Positions 32,780-41,141 of a stretch of DNA of 64,000 nt are shown piece after piece. The translations under genes were made by a program, and so were the position numbers. Position 1 is the stretch's first letter, and every line of letters begins with the position of its first letter. Source of the DNA: Flavobacterium difficile (GTDB lineage: Bacteria; Bacteroidota; Bacteroidia; Flavobacteriales; Flavobacteriaceae); the NCBI RefSeq assembly GCF_011392115.1, contig NZ_JAAJBT010000001.1:186001-250000 (forward strand), written 5' to 3'. The notes under the pieces are model-generated. The model was not told where the DNA came from, searched no databases, and was given only the letters and a program-made list of their open reading frames with translations.

Positions 32780-34747
32780 TTATTTTTTTACTGAATCTTT
32801 CTTTTTTTCTTCTTGTTTTTTCTTTTTTTCTGCTTCTATTTCTTTTTTCGATTTTAATTTTAAGCGAAGCGAATCTATTTTTGTTAATTTAGGTTTGTGA
32901 ATAGAATCTTTACTTGGATATAATTTTCGATATTGCCAATTTAAATTTCCTTCTAACATTCTTTTTTCTAAATCCTTTCTAGTAATTTTTTTGTTTAAAT
33001 ATTTTTCAATCATTAAAGTAGCAATAGGTCCAGCCCAAGTATTTCCATAATGACCGTTTTCTACAATCACAGCAATAGCAATTTTGGGTTGAATTCTTGG
33101 CGCAAATGCCACAAATTCAGAGTGGTCTTCTAATTGTACTCGTTTTCCGTTAATTTTAGCGAAATTTTCTGCAGTTCCAGTTTTACCACAAATTTCTAAG
33201 CCCGTAACACCTAAGCCAGCAGCAGTTCCACGATTGTAAACATCGAATAAACCGTTTATTATTGGGTCAAAATGTTTTCTGTCAATTGTTGTAACATGTT
33301 TTGTCGTGTATTTCGAATCTATTTTTTTTCCTTTAATATTTTTTATGATATGAGGTGTATAATAGTAACCACGATTAGCGATAGTGGCCATCATGTTAGC
33401 CAATTGAATAGGTGTCATAGAAACTTCTCCTTGACCAATCGAATTGGAAATAATGGTTGTAGCACGCCAGCCTCCATTTGGGTAAAATCGTTCGTAAAAT
33501 TTTGAAGTTGGAATGTGTCCTTTTCTACCAGTTGGTAAATCGTATCCCATGAAATCTCCAAGTCCAAAACTTTTTAAATGATTGGACCAGGCAGTTACGC
33601 CGTCTTTTGGTTTTTTATATTTTTCGATAGTTCGTTTATAGGTGTTGGCAAAATAGGTGTTACACGATTTATAAATTCCGAAATTTAATTTTATGATTCC
33701 ACCTGGACAGTGGCATTTCATGAAGGCACCTCGACCATAAGAAAACCCATGTCCGCATGTAAATGAGGTTTCTTCATTAATTACACCTTCTTGTAAACCA
33801 ATTAAACCTGTTAAAATTTTAAATGGAGAACCTGGTGGAAACTCGCCAAGTAAACCTCTGTCGTAAAGAGGTTTTGCGATGGAATCGTTATATAATTTGG
33901 TATAGTTTTTAGATCTTTGTCTACCCACTAATAGTGAAGGATCAAAGGTTGGTGCGGTAACAAGTGCTAATATTTCACCGGTACTTGGTTCGATGGCAAC
34001 AATCCCACCACGTTTGTTGATCATTAATTCTTCACCATATTTTTGTAGTTCTGAATCTATAGAAAGTGTTAAATCGCTACCTTGTTTCGCAATGGTGTCA
34101 AATTTTCCTTCTTTGTAAGAACCAATTTCTTTGTTGTGTTTGTCTTTTAAAATGTATTTTACACCTTTTACGCCACGTAAAATTTCTTCATAGGCTTCTT
34201 CAACGCCTTGCATTCCAATCAAATCCCCACTTTTATAATAAGGTTTTTTAGCAATAATGGCATCATTCACTTGCGTGATAAATCCAAATACGTTGGCGCC
34301 ATTTTTGGTTTGGTATTCACGAAGAGAACGTTTTTGAATGTAAAAACCGTTGTATTTTCTAATTTTTTCTTGAAAACCTGCAAATTCCAATTTATTTAAT
34401 TGAGGAAGGAATAACGAAGGTAATCTCGGACTATATTTTTTGGCTTTTTCTATTTTTTCGGCATATTCTTTTTCAGTAATTTGAAGAATTCTGCAAAATT
34501 CGGTTACATTTATATCTTTCACTTCGTTGGGCACAACCATGATATCATACGAAGGCTGATTGGCTACAAGAAGTTTTCCATTTCTATCATAAATATACCC
34601 TCTTTCTGGAAAGTCATATTTGATTTTTATGGCATTGTTTTCAGATTTAATTTTTAGTGAATCATCTATAATCTGTAAATAAAAAAGACGTGCCAAAAGA
34701 ATTACCGATGATACAATGATGATGGTTGGTAATAAGGTCTTTCTCAT
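32780..34747 (-). CDS. mrdA: Penicillin-binding protein 2 (transpeptidase of elongation)
   Basis: A 655-residue class B PBP with one N-terminal membrane helix (residues 5-25). The pedestal domain includes PERGYIYDRNGKLL (47-60). The transpeptidase motifs are SPFK (Ser307-Lys310), SCN (361-363) and KTG (522-524). Between the first two lies a Cys/His insert (Cys331, His333, Cys345, His346, Cys347) resembling the zinc site region reported in some PBP2 proteins. The C-terminal 60 residues are a lysine-rich tail. It cross-links peptidoglycan during cell elongation with RodA. It overlaps mreD by four bases (ATGA), so the cluster is translationally coupled. Confidence 0.96.
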   Translation of the reverse strand: MRKTLLPTIIIVSSVILLARLFYLQIIDDSLKIKSENNAIKIKYDFPERGYIYDRNGKLLVANQPSYDIMVVPNEVKDINVTEFCRILQITEKEYAEKIEKAKKYSPRLPSLFLPQLNKLEFAGFQEKIRKYNGFYIQKRSLREYQTKNGANVFGFITQVNDAIIAKKPYYKSGDLIGMQGVEEAYEEILRGVKGVKYILKDKHNKEIGSYKEGKFDTIAKQGSDLTLSIDSELQKYGEELMINKRGGIVAIEPSTGEILALVTAPTFDPSLLVGRQRSKNYTKLYNDSIAKPLYDRGLLGEFPPGSPFKILTGLIGLQEGVINEETSFTCGHGFSYGRGAFMKCHCPGGIIKLNFGIYKSCNTYFANTYKRTIEKYKKPKDGVTAWSNHLKSFGLGDFMGYDLPTGRKGHIPTSKFYERFYPNGGWRATTIISNSIGQGEVSMTPIQLANMMATIANRGYYYTPHIIKNIKGKKIDSKYTTKHVTTIDRKHFDPIINGLFDVYNRGTAAGLGVTGLEICGKTGTAENFAKINGKRVQLEDHSEFVAFAPRIQPKIAIAVIVENGHYGNTWAGPIATLMIEKYLNKKITRKDLEKRMLEGNLNWQYRKLYPSKDSIHKPKLTKIDSLRLKLKSKKEIEAEKKKKQEEKKKDSVKK

Positions 34748-35250
34748 CGTTTGCTAGGTTTAATTAAGTAAATACTAAGAATACAAATTATGAATGTAAA
34801 AAGTGTACTTAATATAGTACGAGTTATGATTTCGAAGAACAAATCGAAACGATACAATTCTAAGCTAAAAAGTACTAAATGATGAAATAATATAGCAGAC
34901 ATGATAAAAGTAAATCGGTCTACGGATAATTTATCGGCAATTCTAATGGTTTGATATTCGTAACTTAAACCAAATGCAAATTTTAAAAACCCAGGTCTGA
35001 AATAGGCTAAAAGTAAACTCGCTGTGGCATGCACTCCACCGCTGTCGCAAAATAAATCCATCACTATTCCTAAGCAAAAACTAGCAGCAATGAAACCCGA
35101 TTTGTTAGAGTTAATAGGATATAAAATGATGAATAGTATGTATAAATACGGATTAATCCAACCGCCAAATTTAATTTGTTCGAGCACAACGATTTGTATC
35201 GTTAATAAAACAATAAAACGGATTAAATTTAAAATAAAATTACTGTTCAT
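34744..35250 (-). CDS. mreD: Rod shape-determining protein MreD
   Basis: A 168-residue integral membrane protein with five or six hydrophobic segments (starting NLIRFIVLLTIQIVVLEQI). Similarity within the family is weak, so the call rests mainly on size, topology and position between mreC and mrdA. The central GFIAASFCLGIVMDLFCDSGGVHATASLLLAYFRP stretch with the GxxxDL pattern is typical. It links the MreB filament complex to the wall synthases. It overlaps mreC by one base (TAATG) and mrdA by four. Confidence 0.9.
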   Translation of the reverse strand: MNSNFILNLIRFIVLLTIQIVVLEQIKFGGWINPYLYILFIILYPINSNKSGFIAASFCLGIVMDLFCDSGGVHATASLLLAYFRPGFLKFAFGLSYEYQTIRIADKLSVDRFTFIMSAILFHHLVLFSLELYRFDLFFEIITRTILSTLFTFIICILSIYLIKPSKR

Positions 35251-36086
35251 TATTTTTTTGTTGGATCTTTTTCTGTTTCAGCTTCAAGTGCTTGTTTTTC
35301 TTTTTTCTTTTTATTTTCAACGATGTACACATATCCAAGTGCTGTCATATCGTTAAATAATCGGATATTGATTACGTACTTATTGGTGTTTTTTTCTTCA
35401 AAAATTCTGTCAATCTTTCCAATTGGAATATTTTCAGGAAATATGGCAGATTGCGCACCAGTAACAATAGTGTCTCCTTTTTTCAAAGTTGCTAATTTGG
35501 GAACATCAATCAATTGTACATAACCTGCATTTTTTCCATCCCAAGTAATAGAACCAAAATGTTCGGAATTTTTTATTTTTCCATTAAGTGGATTTTTAGT
35601 GTGCAAGATGCTAATTACTGTTGCGAAATTTTTCGAAGTTTTTTCAATGATTCCTACTACACCTTTGTCACTAATTACTGCCATGTCTGGTTTTAATCCT
35701 TCAATAGCACCTCTGTCTAAAGTTAAAAAATTTTCTTGTTTGGTATAAGAATTTTTAGTCACTTTTGCTTGACGCACTACATAATTGGATAAAATATCTG
35801 GAACTACAATTTTACCTTCTAAAATGGTATCTTTTTTATTGAAAAGAATTTCTTTTAAACGGGCATTTTCTCTAGCTAAATCTTCATTTTTTTGACGCAA
35901 ACCAAAATATTCTTTCACGCTATTAATTTGACTGTAGGTATAACCAGATACAGCGTTGGAAGAGTTAATATACTGGCTTCTGTGGTAAGAATGCGATTTT
36001 ACCGTAAGTGTTAACGAAACACCCAAAAGCAGCAAAAACAGCAGTTTATAGCTGTTTTTTATAAGAAAGTTTATAATTTGCTGCAT
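35250..36086 (-). CDS. mreC: Rod shape-determining protein MreC
   Basis: A 278-residue protein with one N-terminal membrane helix (about residues 10-28), a coiled coil (about 55-85, FGLRQKNEDLARENARLKEIL) and a periplasmic beta-rich domain (FLTLDRGAIEGLKPDMAVISDKGVVGIIEK, GDTIVTGAQSAIFPENIPIGKI). It dimerises through the coiled coil and scaffolds PBP2. The last 20 residues are charged. It follows mreB by 11 bases and overlaps mreD. Confidence 0.95.
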   Translation of the reverse strand: MQQIINFLIKNSYKLLFLLLLGVSLTLTVKSHSYHRSQYINSSNAVSGYTYSQINSVKEYFGLRQKNEDLARENARLKEILFNKKDTILEGKIVVPDILSNYVVRQAKVTKNSYTKQENFLTLDRGAIEGLKPDMAVISDKGVVGIIEKTSKNFATVISILHTKNPLNGKIKNSEHFGSITWDGKNAGYVQLIDVPKLATLKKGDTIVTGAQSAIFPENIPIGKIDRIFEEKNTNKYVINIRLFNDMTALGYVYIVENKKKKEKQALEAETEKDPTKK

Positions 36087-36097
36087 GTATTACGTGC

Positions 36098-37126
36098 TTA
36101 TTTAATTAAGATGTTTTTGTATTTATTTAAGTTTTTAAGTGCCATTCCTGTTCCACGAACTACAGCTCTTAAAGGATCTTCAGCAATATAAACGGGTAAA
36201 TCTGTTTTTAAAGAAATACGTTTGTCTAATCCTCTTAACATAGAACCACCACCAGCTAAATAAATACCTGTATTATAGATATCTGCAGCTAATTCTGGAG
36301 GCGTTTGAGATAGCGTTTCCATAATGGCATCTTCAATTCTTTGAATCGATTTGTCTAATGCTTTGGCGATTTCTCTATATGAAACATCAACTTGCTTTGG
36401 TTTTCCTGTTAGCAAGTCACGTCCTTGAACCGACATGTCTTCAGGAGCGCTTTCTAAATCTTCGATAGCCGCACCAATTTGAATTTTGATTTTTTCCGCA
36501 GTTGTTTCACCCACAAATAAATTGTGTTGTGTTCTCATGTAGTAAATGATGTCGTTTGTGAAAACATCTCCCGCAATTTTAACCGATTTATCACAAACTA
36601 TACCCGCTAATGCGATTACGGCAATTTCTGTTGTTCCACCACCAATATCAACAATCATGTTTCCTTTTGGTTGCATGATGTCGATTCCAATACCAATTGC
36701 TGCTGCCATTGGTTCATGAATTAAGTAAACTTCTTTACCATTAACACGTTCTGCGGATTCTTTTACCGCACGCATTTCCACTTCAGTAATTCCAGAAGGA
36801 ATACAAATGACCAAACGTAGCGCTGGAGTGAATAATTTTTTCTTTAAGGCTGGAATGCTTTTAATAAACATTTGAAGCATTTTTTCAGAGGCATCAAAGT
36901 CGGCAATAACTCCATCTTTTAATGGACGAATTGTTTTAATGTTTTCGTGTGTTTTACCTTGCATCATGTTGGCTTCTTTTCCAACAGCAATAATTTTTCC
37001 AGTTATTCGGTCCCTTGCTACAATTGAAGGGCTATCTATTACAACTTTGTCGTTGTGAATTATCAGTGTATTCGCGGTACCAAGGTCAATTGCAATGTCC
37101 TCGGTCATGAAGTCAAAAAATCCCAT
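36098..37126 (-). CDS. mreB: Rod shape-determining protein MreB (bacterial actin)
   Basis: A 342-residue actin-fold ATPase. Phosphate-1 motif IAIDLGTANTLI is at about residues 10-21, connect-1 and phosphate-2 are at DIGGGTTEIAVIA near residue 166, and the adenosine motif GIYLAGGGSMLRGLD lies near residue 290. Polymers on the inner membrane guide the elongasome. An N-terminal amphipathic stretch MGFFDFMTEDI is present. TACTTTTG on the minus strand (37172-37179) is a candidate -7 element. It heads the mreBCD-mrdA-rodA run, with the purH terminator upstream separating it from purH. Confidence 0.98.
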   Translation of the reverse strand: MGFFDFMTEDIAIDLGTANTLIIHNDKVVIDSPSIVARDRITGKIIAVGKEANMMQGKTHENIKTIRPLKDGVIADFDASEKMLQMFIKSIPALKKKLFTPALRLVICIPSGITEVEMRAVKESAERVNGKEVYLIHEPMAAAIGIGIDIMQPKGNMIVDIGGGTTEIAVIALAGIVCDKSVKIAGDVFTNDIIYYMRTQHNLFVGETTAEKIKIQIGAAIEDLESAPEDMSVQGRDLLTGKPKQVDVSYREIAKALDKSIQRIEDAIMETLSQTPPELAADIYNTGIYLAGGGSMLRGLDKRISLKTDLPVYIAEDPLRAVVRGTGMALKNLNKYKNILIK

Positions 37127-37171
37127 ATTTAAATCAAGGGTTTAGTATTTTGTTTAATTATATTCAACTAA

Positions 37172-37179
37172 CAAAAGTA
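37172..37179 (-). promoter_or_regulatory. mreB promoter -7 element
   Basis: Minus-strand TACTTTTG matches TAnnTTTG 45 bases before the mreB ATG and just downstream of the purH terminator. No TTG at -33. Confidence 0.45.
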
Positions 37180-37205
37180 TAAAATTAATTTGGAATTATT
37201 TAAAA

Positions 37206-37243
37206 TAAAAACGCATTAAAAAAAATATTTTTAATGCGTTTTA
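37206..37243 (-). terminator. purH terminator
   Basis: A 16-bp stem pairs 37206-37221 with 37228-37243 (AAAACGCATT against AATGCGTTTT plus flanking A/T pairs), 6-base loop. It is AT-rich at both ends and so supplies its own U tract. Confidence 0.8.
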
Positions 37244-37267
37244 AAATACTGTTTTTGTATAAAATTT

Positions 37268-38794
37268 TTAATGTTTAAAATGACGAACTCCAGTCATAAC
37301 CATTGCTACTTTATTGTCGTTACAATAGTTGATGCTCAATTCATCTTTTATCGATCCACCTGGTTGAATAATTGCAGTAATTCCTGCTTTGTTGGCAATT
37401 TCTACACAATCTGGGAAAGGGAAAAAGGCGTCGCTTGCCATTACAGCTCCAGTTAAATCGAATTCAAAAGATTTTGCTTTTTCGATTGCCTGATTTAAGG
37501 CGTCAACTCTTGAAGTCTGACCTGTTCCAGAAGCACATAATTGTCTGTTTTTAGCAAAAACAATTGTATTTGATTTGGTGTGTTTGCAAATTTTAGAAGC
37601 AAATAATAAATCTTCAATTTCTTCTTCAGTTGGAGCAGTTAATGTAACAGTTTTTAAAATATCTTTTGAATCTGTAATGTTGTCTTTATCTTGAACTAAA
37701 ATTCCATTCAAGCAAGTACGAACATTTTTAGCAGGTAATGCTACGTCATTTATTACTAGAATAATTCTGTTCTTTTTTTCTTCTAAAACATCAATAGCTT
37801 CTTGGTCGTAAGAAGGAGCAATTACCACTTCACAAAATAGCTTATTAATTTCTTCAGCCGTTGCTAAATCGATATTTCCATTGGCAATTAAAACACCACC
37901 AAAAGCAGAAGTTGGATCACCAGCTAGAGCGTCTAAATACGCTTCTTTCATTGTAGCTCTGGTAGCTAAACCGCAAGCATTATTGTGTTTTAAAATAGCA
38001 AATGTTGGTTCGTTGTTTTTAAATTCGTTCATCAAATTTACAGCTGCATCTACATCTAATAAGTTGTTGTAAGATAATTCTTTACCGTGTAATTTTGTAA
38101 ACATTTTATCGAAATCACCAAAGAAAAAGCCTTTTTGATGTGGGTTTTCACCATAACGTAAAACTTGTCCTTTATCTTCACTGATTTTTAAATACGTATC
38201 TTCAGTATTGAAGTAATTAAAAATTGCCGTATCATAATTAGATGAAGTGTGAAAGGCTTTTGTAGCTAATAATTTTCTTTGTTCAATTGATGTTGAACCG
38301 TTGTTTGTTGTATAGAAATCAAGGAATGTAGCGTATTCATTTACAGATGCAACGATTACGGTATCTTTAAAGTTTTTAGCTGCTGCACGAATTAAAGAAA
38401 TGCCGCCAATATCAATTTTTTCAATGATAGCTGCTTCACTAGCTCCAGATGCAACAGTTTTTTCAAATGGATATAAATCAACAATCACCAAATCGATTTG
38501 TGGAATATCAAACTCAGCCATTTGCGCTACATCACTTTCGTTATCTTGACGGTTTAAAATTCCACCAAAAATCTTCGGATGTAACGTTTTTACTCTTCCG
38601 CCTAAAATCTCAGGAAATGAAGTAATGTCTTCGACTGCTACAACAGGAATGTTTAAATTTTGAATAAAATCTTGTGTTCCACCTGTAGAATAAATAGTTA
38701 CATTGTTTTGGTGAAGGGCTTTTACGATAGGTTCTAAACCCGTTTTATCAAATACAGATATTAAAGCCGATTTGATTTGTTTGGTGTGAGTCAT
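37268..38794 (-). CDS. purH: Bifunctional AICAR formyltransferase / IMP cyclohydrolase
   Basis: A 508-residue PurH, the last two steps of de novo IMP synthesis. The N-terminal IMP cyclohydrolase (about 1-195) has the MGS-like fold with IKSALISVFDKTGLE, YSTGGT and GGRVKTLHPKIFGGIL. The C-terminal transformylase (about 200-508) shows LRYGENPHQ, KHNNACGLA, ASDAFFPFPD and IIQPGGSIKD. It has its own consensus promoter and terminator, so it is not obligatorily co-transcribed with the mre genes downstream. Confidence 0.98.
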   Translation of the reverse strand: MTHTKQIKSALISVFDKTGLEPIVKALHQNNVTIYSTGGTQDFIQNLNIPVVAVEDITSFPEILGGRVKTLHPKIFGGILNRQDNESDVAQMAEFDIPQIDLVIVDLYPFEKTVASGASEAAIIEKIDIGGISLIRAAAKNFKDTVIVASVNEYATFLDFYTTNNGSTSIEQRKLLATKAFHTSSNYDTAIFNYFNTEDTYLKISEDKGQVLRYGENPHQKGFFFGDFDKMFTKLHGKELSYNNLLDVDAAVNLMNEFKNNEPTFAILKHNNACGLATRATMKEAYLDALAGDPTSAFGGVLIANGNIDLATAEEINKLFCEVVIAPSYDQEAIDVLEEKKNRIILVINDVALPAKNVRTCLNGILVQDKDNITDSKDILKTVTLTAPTEEEIEDLLFASKICKHTKSNTIVFAKNRQLCASGTGQTSRVDALNQAIEKAKSFEFDLTGAVMASDAFFPFPDCVEIANKAGITAIIQPGGSIKDELSINYCNDNKVAMVMTGVRHFKH

Positions 38795-38872
38795 TGTGTT
38801 GTTGTTTGTAAAACTGAAAATGTTTCCGTTTTAGTTGAAATTTATTTAGTAGTTGTTTCTAATAAGAATTTG

Positions 38873-38903
38873 CAAAAGTAAGAATTTGAATAAGAAAATG
38901 CAA
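38873..38903 (-). promoter_or_regulatory. purH promoter
   Basis: Minus-strand TTG (38901-38903), 20-base spacer, TACTTTTG (38873-38880), 79 bases before the purH ATG. I see no purine riboswitch in the leader. Confidence 0.65.
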
Positions 38904-39002
38904 CAATTGAATTTTCTAATTTACATTTTAAGTTTCTAAATTTTAAGACTTAAATTGTAACAAATTTTATTTTTTAACTACATATAATCAGAATGATTTT
39001 TT

Positions 39003-40253
39003 ATGATACTATACATACGTTTACTAAAAGAAAGTTTTGCTTTTGCAATTAATGCATTAAAAAGCAATAAATTACGTACTTTGTTGTCTCTGTTAGGGGT
39101 TACCGTTGGTATTTTTTCAATTATTGCCGTTTTAGCTGCTGTAGATTCCATGAAAAAGAACATTGTAGATAGTTTAGACGGTATGGATCGAAATACTATT
39201 TATTTGTTTGATGGTTCATTTGGTCCTACTGATGTTCCCAGATGGAAAAAAGAACAATTTCCTAATGTTAATTACGAAGAATTTCAGTTTTTGAAAAAAA
39301 GCGTTAATAATATTGACAAAATTTCTTACAACTTTTTTACTCAAAGTCAATCCATAAAATTTGAAGACAACACTGTAAATTCAATCGAAATAAAATTAAG
39401 TACTGAGGAATTTTTTGAAATAGAACCTTTTAAAGTCGAAAAAGGTAGGTTGTTTAATGAAGCGGAATCCAATTCGGGTACATCGGTAATAGTTTTAGGA
39501 AATGAAGTTGCAGAAGGATTATTTAACGGAAATGAAGCTATTGGAAAGCAAATTCGTTTGTATGGACAAAAGTATACTGTAATTGGCGTGTTAAAAAAAA
39601 TGGGAGAAAATATGATTGGCGGCTCTAATGATGTGGCGGTTTTTATCCCAGTAAATAATATTAGAAAATTATACGGTGAAAATAGTAACTTGTTTAAACC
39701 AATTATTATAATAAAGCCAAAAAGCGATGTAGATGTAGAAGAATTTAAGGCAGAATTAGCCAATAAGCTTAGAAATTACAGAGGAATAAAACCAGATGAT
39801 ATTAATAACTTTTTTGTAAATATACTTTCAGGGTTTACCGATTTTATTGATGATATTGTCGGTCAAATGAATATTTTTGGTTGGATGATAAGTGGATTTT
39901 CTTTATTAGTGGGTGGTTTTGGTATTGCCAATATTATGTTTGTTTCTGTAAAAGAAAGAACCAATTTAATAGGAATTCAGAAGGCTTTGGGAGCCAAAAA
40001 TAAATTTATATTATTTCAGTTTTTATTTGAAGCGGTAATTTTAGCCATGTTTGGCGGATTGTTTGGAATTGTTTTAGTTTGGATTATTGCCATGATTTTA
40101 ACGAGTGCTTTAGATTTTGAATTTGTGCTTAGCGCATTTAATATATTATTAGGTTCAGGTTTGTCAGTTTTAATCGGTTTAATTTCTGGAATTTTACCTG
40201 CTATTTCTGCTTCTAAGTTAGATCCCGTAGAGGCTATTCGTACCGGAATGTAA
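39003..40253 (+). CDS. MacB/FtsX-type ABC transporter permease
   Basis: A 416-residue permease with the MacB topology: one helix near residues 25-45 (LLSLLGVTVGIFSIIAVLAAVDSM), a large periplasmic domain (about 50-285) and three C-terminal helices, ending PAISASKLDPVEAIRTGM, the typical FtsX end. KERTNLIGIQKALGAK is the conserved cytoplasmic loop that contacts the ATPase. Family members couple to a MacB/LolD-like ATPase and act on lipoproteins, peptides or drugs by mechanotransmission. No ATPase or adaptor gene is adjacent, so the partner lies elsewhere. A terminator follows directly. Confidence 0.9.
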   Translation: MILYIRLLKESFAFAINALKSNKLRTLLSLLGVTVGIFSIIAVLAAVDSMKKNIVDSLDGMDRNTIYLFDGSFGPTDVPRWKKEQFPNVNYEEFQFLKKSVNNIDKISYNFFTQSQSIKFEDNTVNSIEIKLSTEEFFEIEPFKVEKGRLFNEAESNSGTSVIVLGNEVAEGLFNGNEAIGKQIRLYGQKYTVIGVLKKMGENMIGGSNDVAVFIPVNNIRKLYGENSNLFKPIIIIKPKSDVDVEEFKAELANKLRNYRGIKPDDINNFFVNILSGFTDFIDDIVGQMNIFGWMISGFSLLVGGFGIANIMFVSVKERTNLIGIQKALGAKNKFILFQFLFEAVILAMFGGLFGIVLVWIIAMILTSALDFEFVLSAFNILLGSGLSVLIGLISGILPAISASKLDPVEAIRTGM

Positions 40254-40274
40254 AGTTTGTAAATACCAATAGTT

Positions 40275-40306
40275 AAAGCCATTACAGTTTTGTAATGGCT
40301 TTTTGT
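40275..40306 (+). terminator. Terminator of the ABC permease gene
   Basis: AAAGCCATTAC (40275-40285), loop AGTTTT, GTAATGGCTTT (40292-40302), then T residues. Confidence 0.85.
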
Positions 40307-40354
40307 TTTGTGTAAAAAAATAAAGGTTTGGTGAAAATATAATAGAGTTTTAAT

Positions 40355-40647
40355 CCTAGTACTAATAGTTGAAGTAAATAATACGGTTTCGGGCATTTTA
40401 TCTTCGAAAGATTTTAATTAAAAAAATTTCAACCTAAAATCTACCCAAATCCAATTTCAAATGCCTTTACAATTGAAATGGAAAACGGAGTAAAATCTAT
40501 TGAAATGTATTCTTTACAAGGGCAAAAAGTGCTAACTACAATACATAAAAATGTTAACGTTTCTAATTTGTCTAAAGGGCTTAATTAAGTAAATGTTGAA
40601 GGTGTTGATAATATAGTAGCTGCAAAAAAAAAAAAAATAGTAGAATA
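40355..40647 (+). pseudogene. Decayed remnant of a T9SS sorting-domain protein
   Basis: Read in pieces, the region gives VNNTVSGILSSKDFN, then LKKFQPKIYPNPISNAF, then IEMYSLQGQKVL, then VSNLSKGL and VNVEGV, which is the order of a type A T9SS sorting domain (YPNP motif included). There is a one-base frameshift near 40418, an in-frame TAA at 40586-40588 where LY-L/I-V is expected, and a further shift in a run of 13 A at 40624-40636 before the basic C-terminus. No start codon or upstream domain is left. It is followed by an intact terminator, supporting a formerly expressed gene. Confidence 0.8.
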
Positions 40648-40683
40648 AAATAAGATTTTGAATCATGAGTGAATTGGTTATTT

Positions 40684-40714
40684 ACCGTCGTGAAAAATTT
40701 CACGACGGTTTTTT
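40684..40714 (+). terminator. Terminator left behind the pseudogene
   Basis: CCGTCGTGAAA (40685-40695) pairs with TTTCACGACGG (40698-40708), with a T run after it. No intact gene ends here, so it is attributed to the decayed T9SS gene. Confidence 0.75.
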
Positions 40715-41141
40715 AAAAACTAAACGAATCAAATTTTTCTAATTAAGTTGTTGTTTTAGCTAAGGTAATAGACAATTTATCACCATAATCTATAAAACAG
40801 TTCTGCCATCTTGTTTTAAATTTTTTTATTGCATTTTTAAGTTATAATGTGACTTCAAAAATTCGCATAAAATTGCCAACTTGTTCTAAACGTTCAATAT
40901 CAGAAATTTTTTTACTAATTGTAATTTTATTCTTGTTTGAAAGAAATTACGCGCAAGAATCATCAGTTATTACGTACAAAATTTATGATAATTAAAGAAA
41001 TGCAAATCCATCACTAGTTTGTAAAGCAATTTTTTTTTCGAGGAAGGTTTGACTTGCTTTCACAAATAATAAGTTTAGATTCATGTGTTTTTTTTTACAA
41101 TTCTTTTTTTTATCTTAGCATCCCCCTAAAGAAATAAAGGT
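40715..41141. other. Gene-free AT-rich region
   Basis: No intact gene is seen. Minus-strand stretches of about 30 codons (40746-40844 and 40842-40946) read without stops and look mildly protein-like, but neither has a start codon in a usable place nor a recognisable family. No tRNA, structured RNA or clear promoter consensus was recognised; asnB begins at the right edge. Confidence 0.5.

Noticed and set aside
40254..41141. Genomic island or insertion element
   Set aside because: No transposase, terminal repeats, target duplication or tRNA seen; a decayed gene explains the region better.
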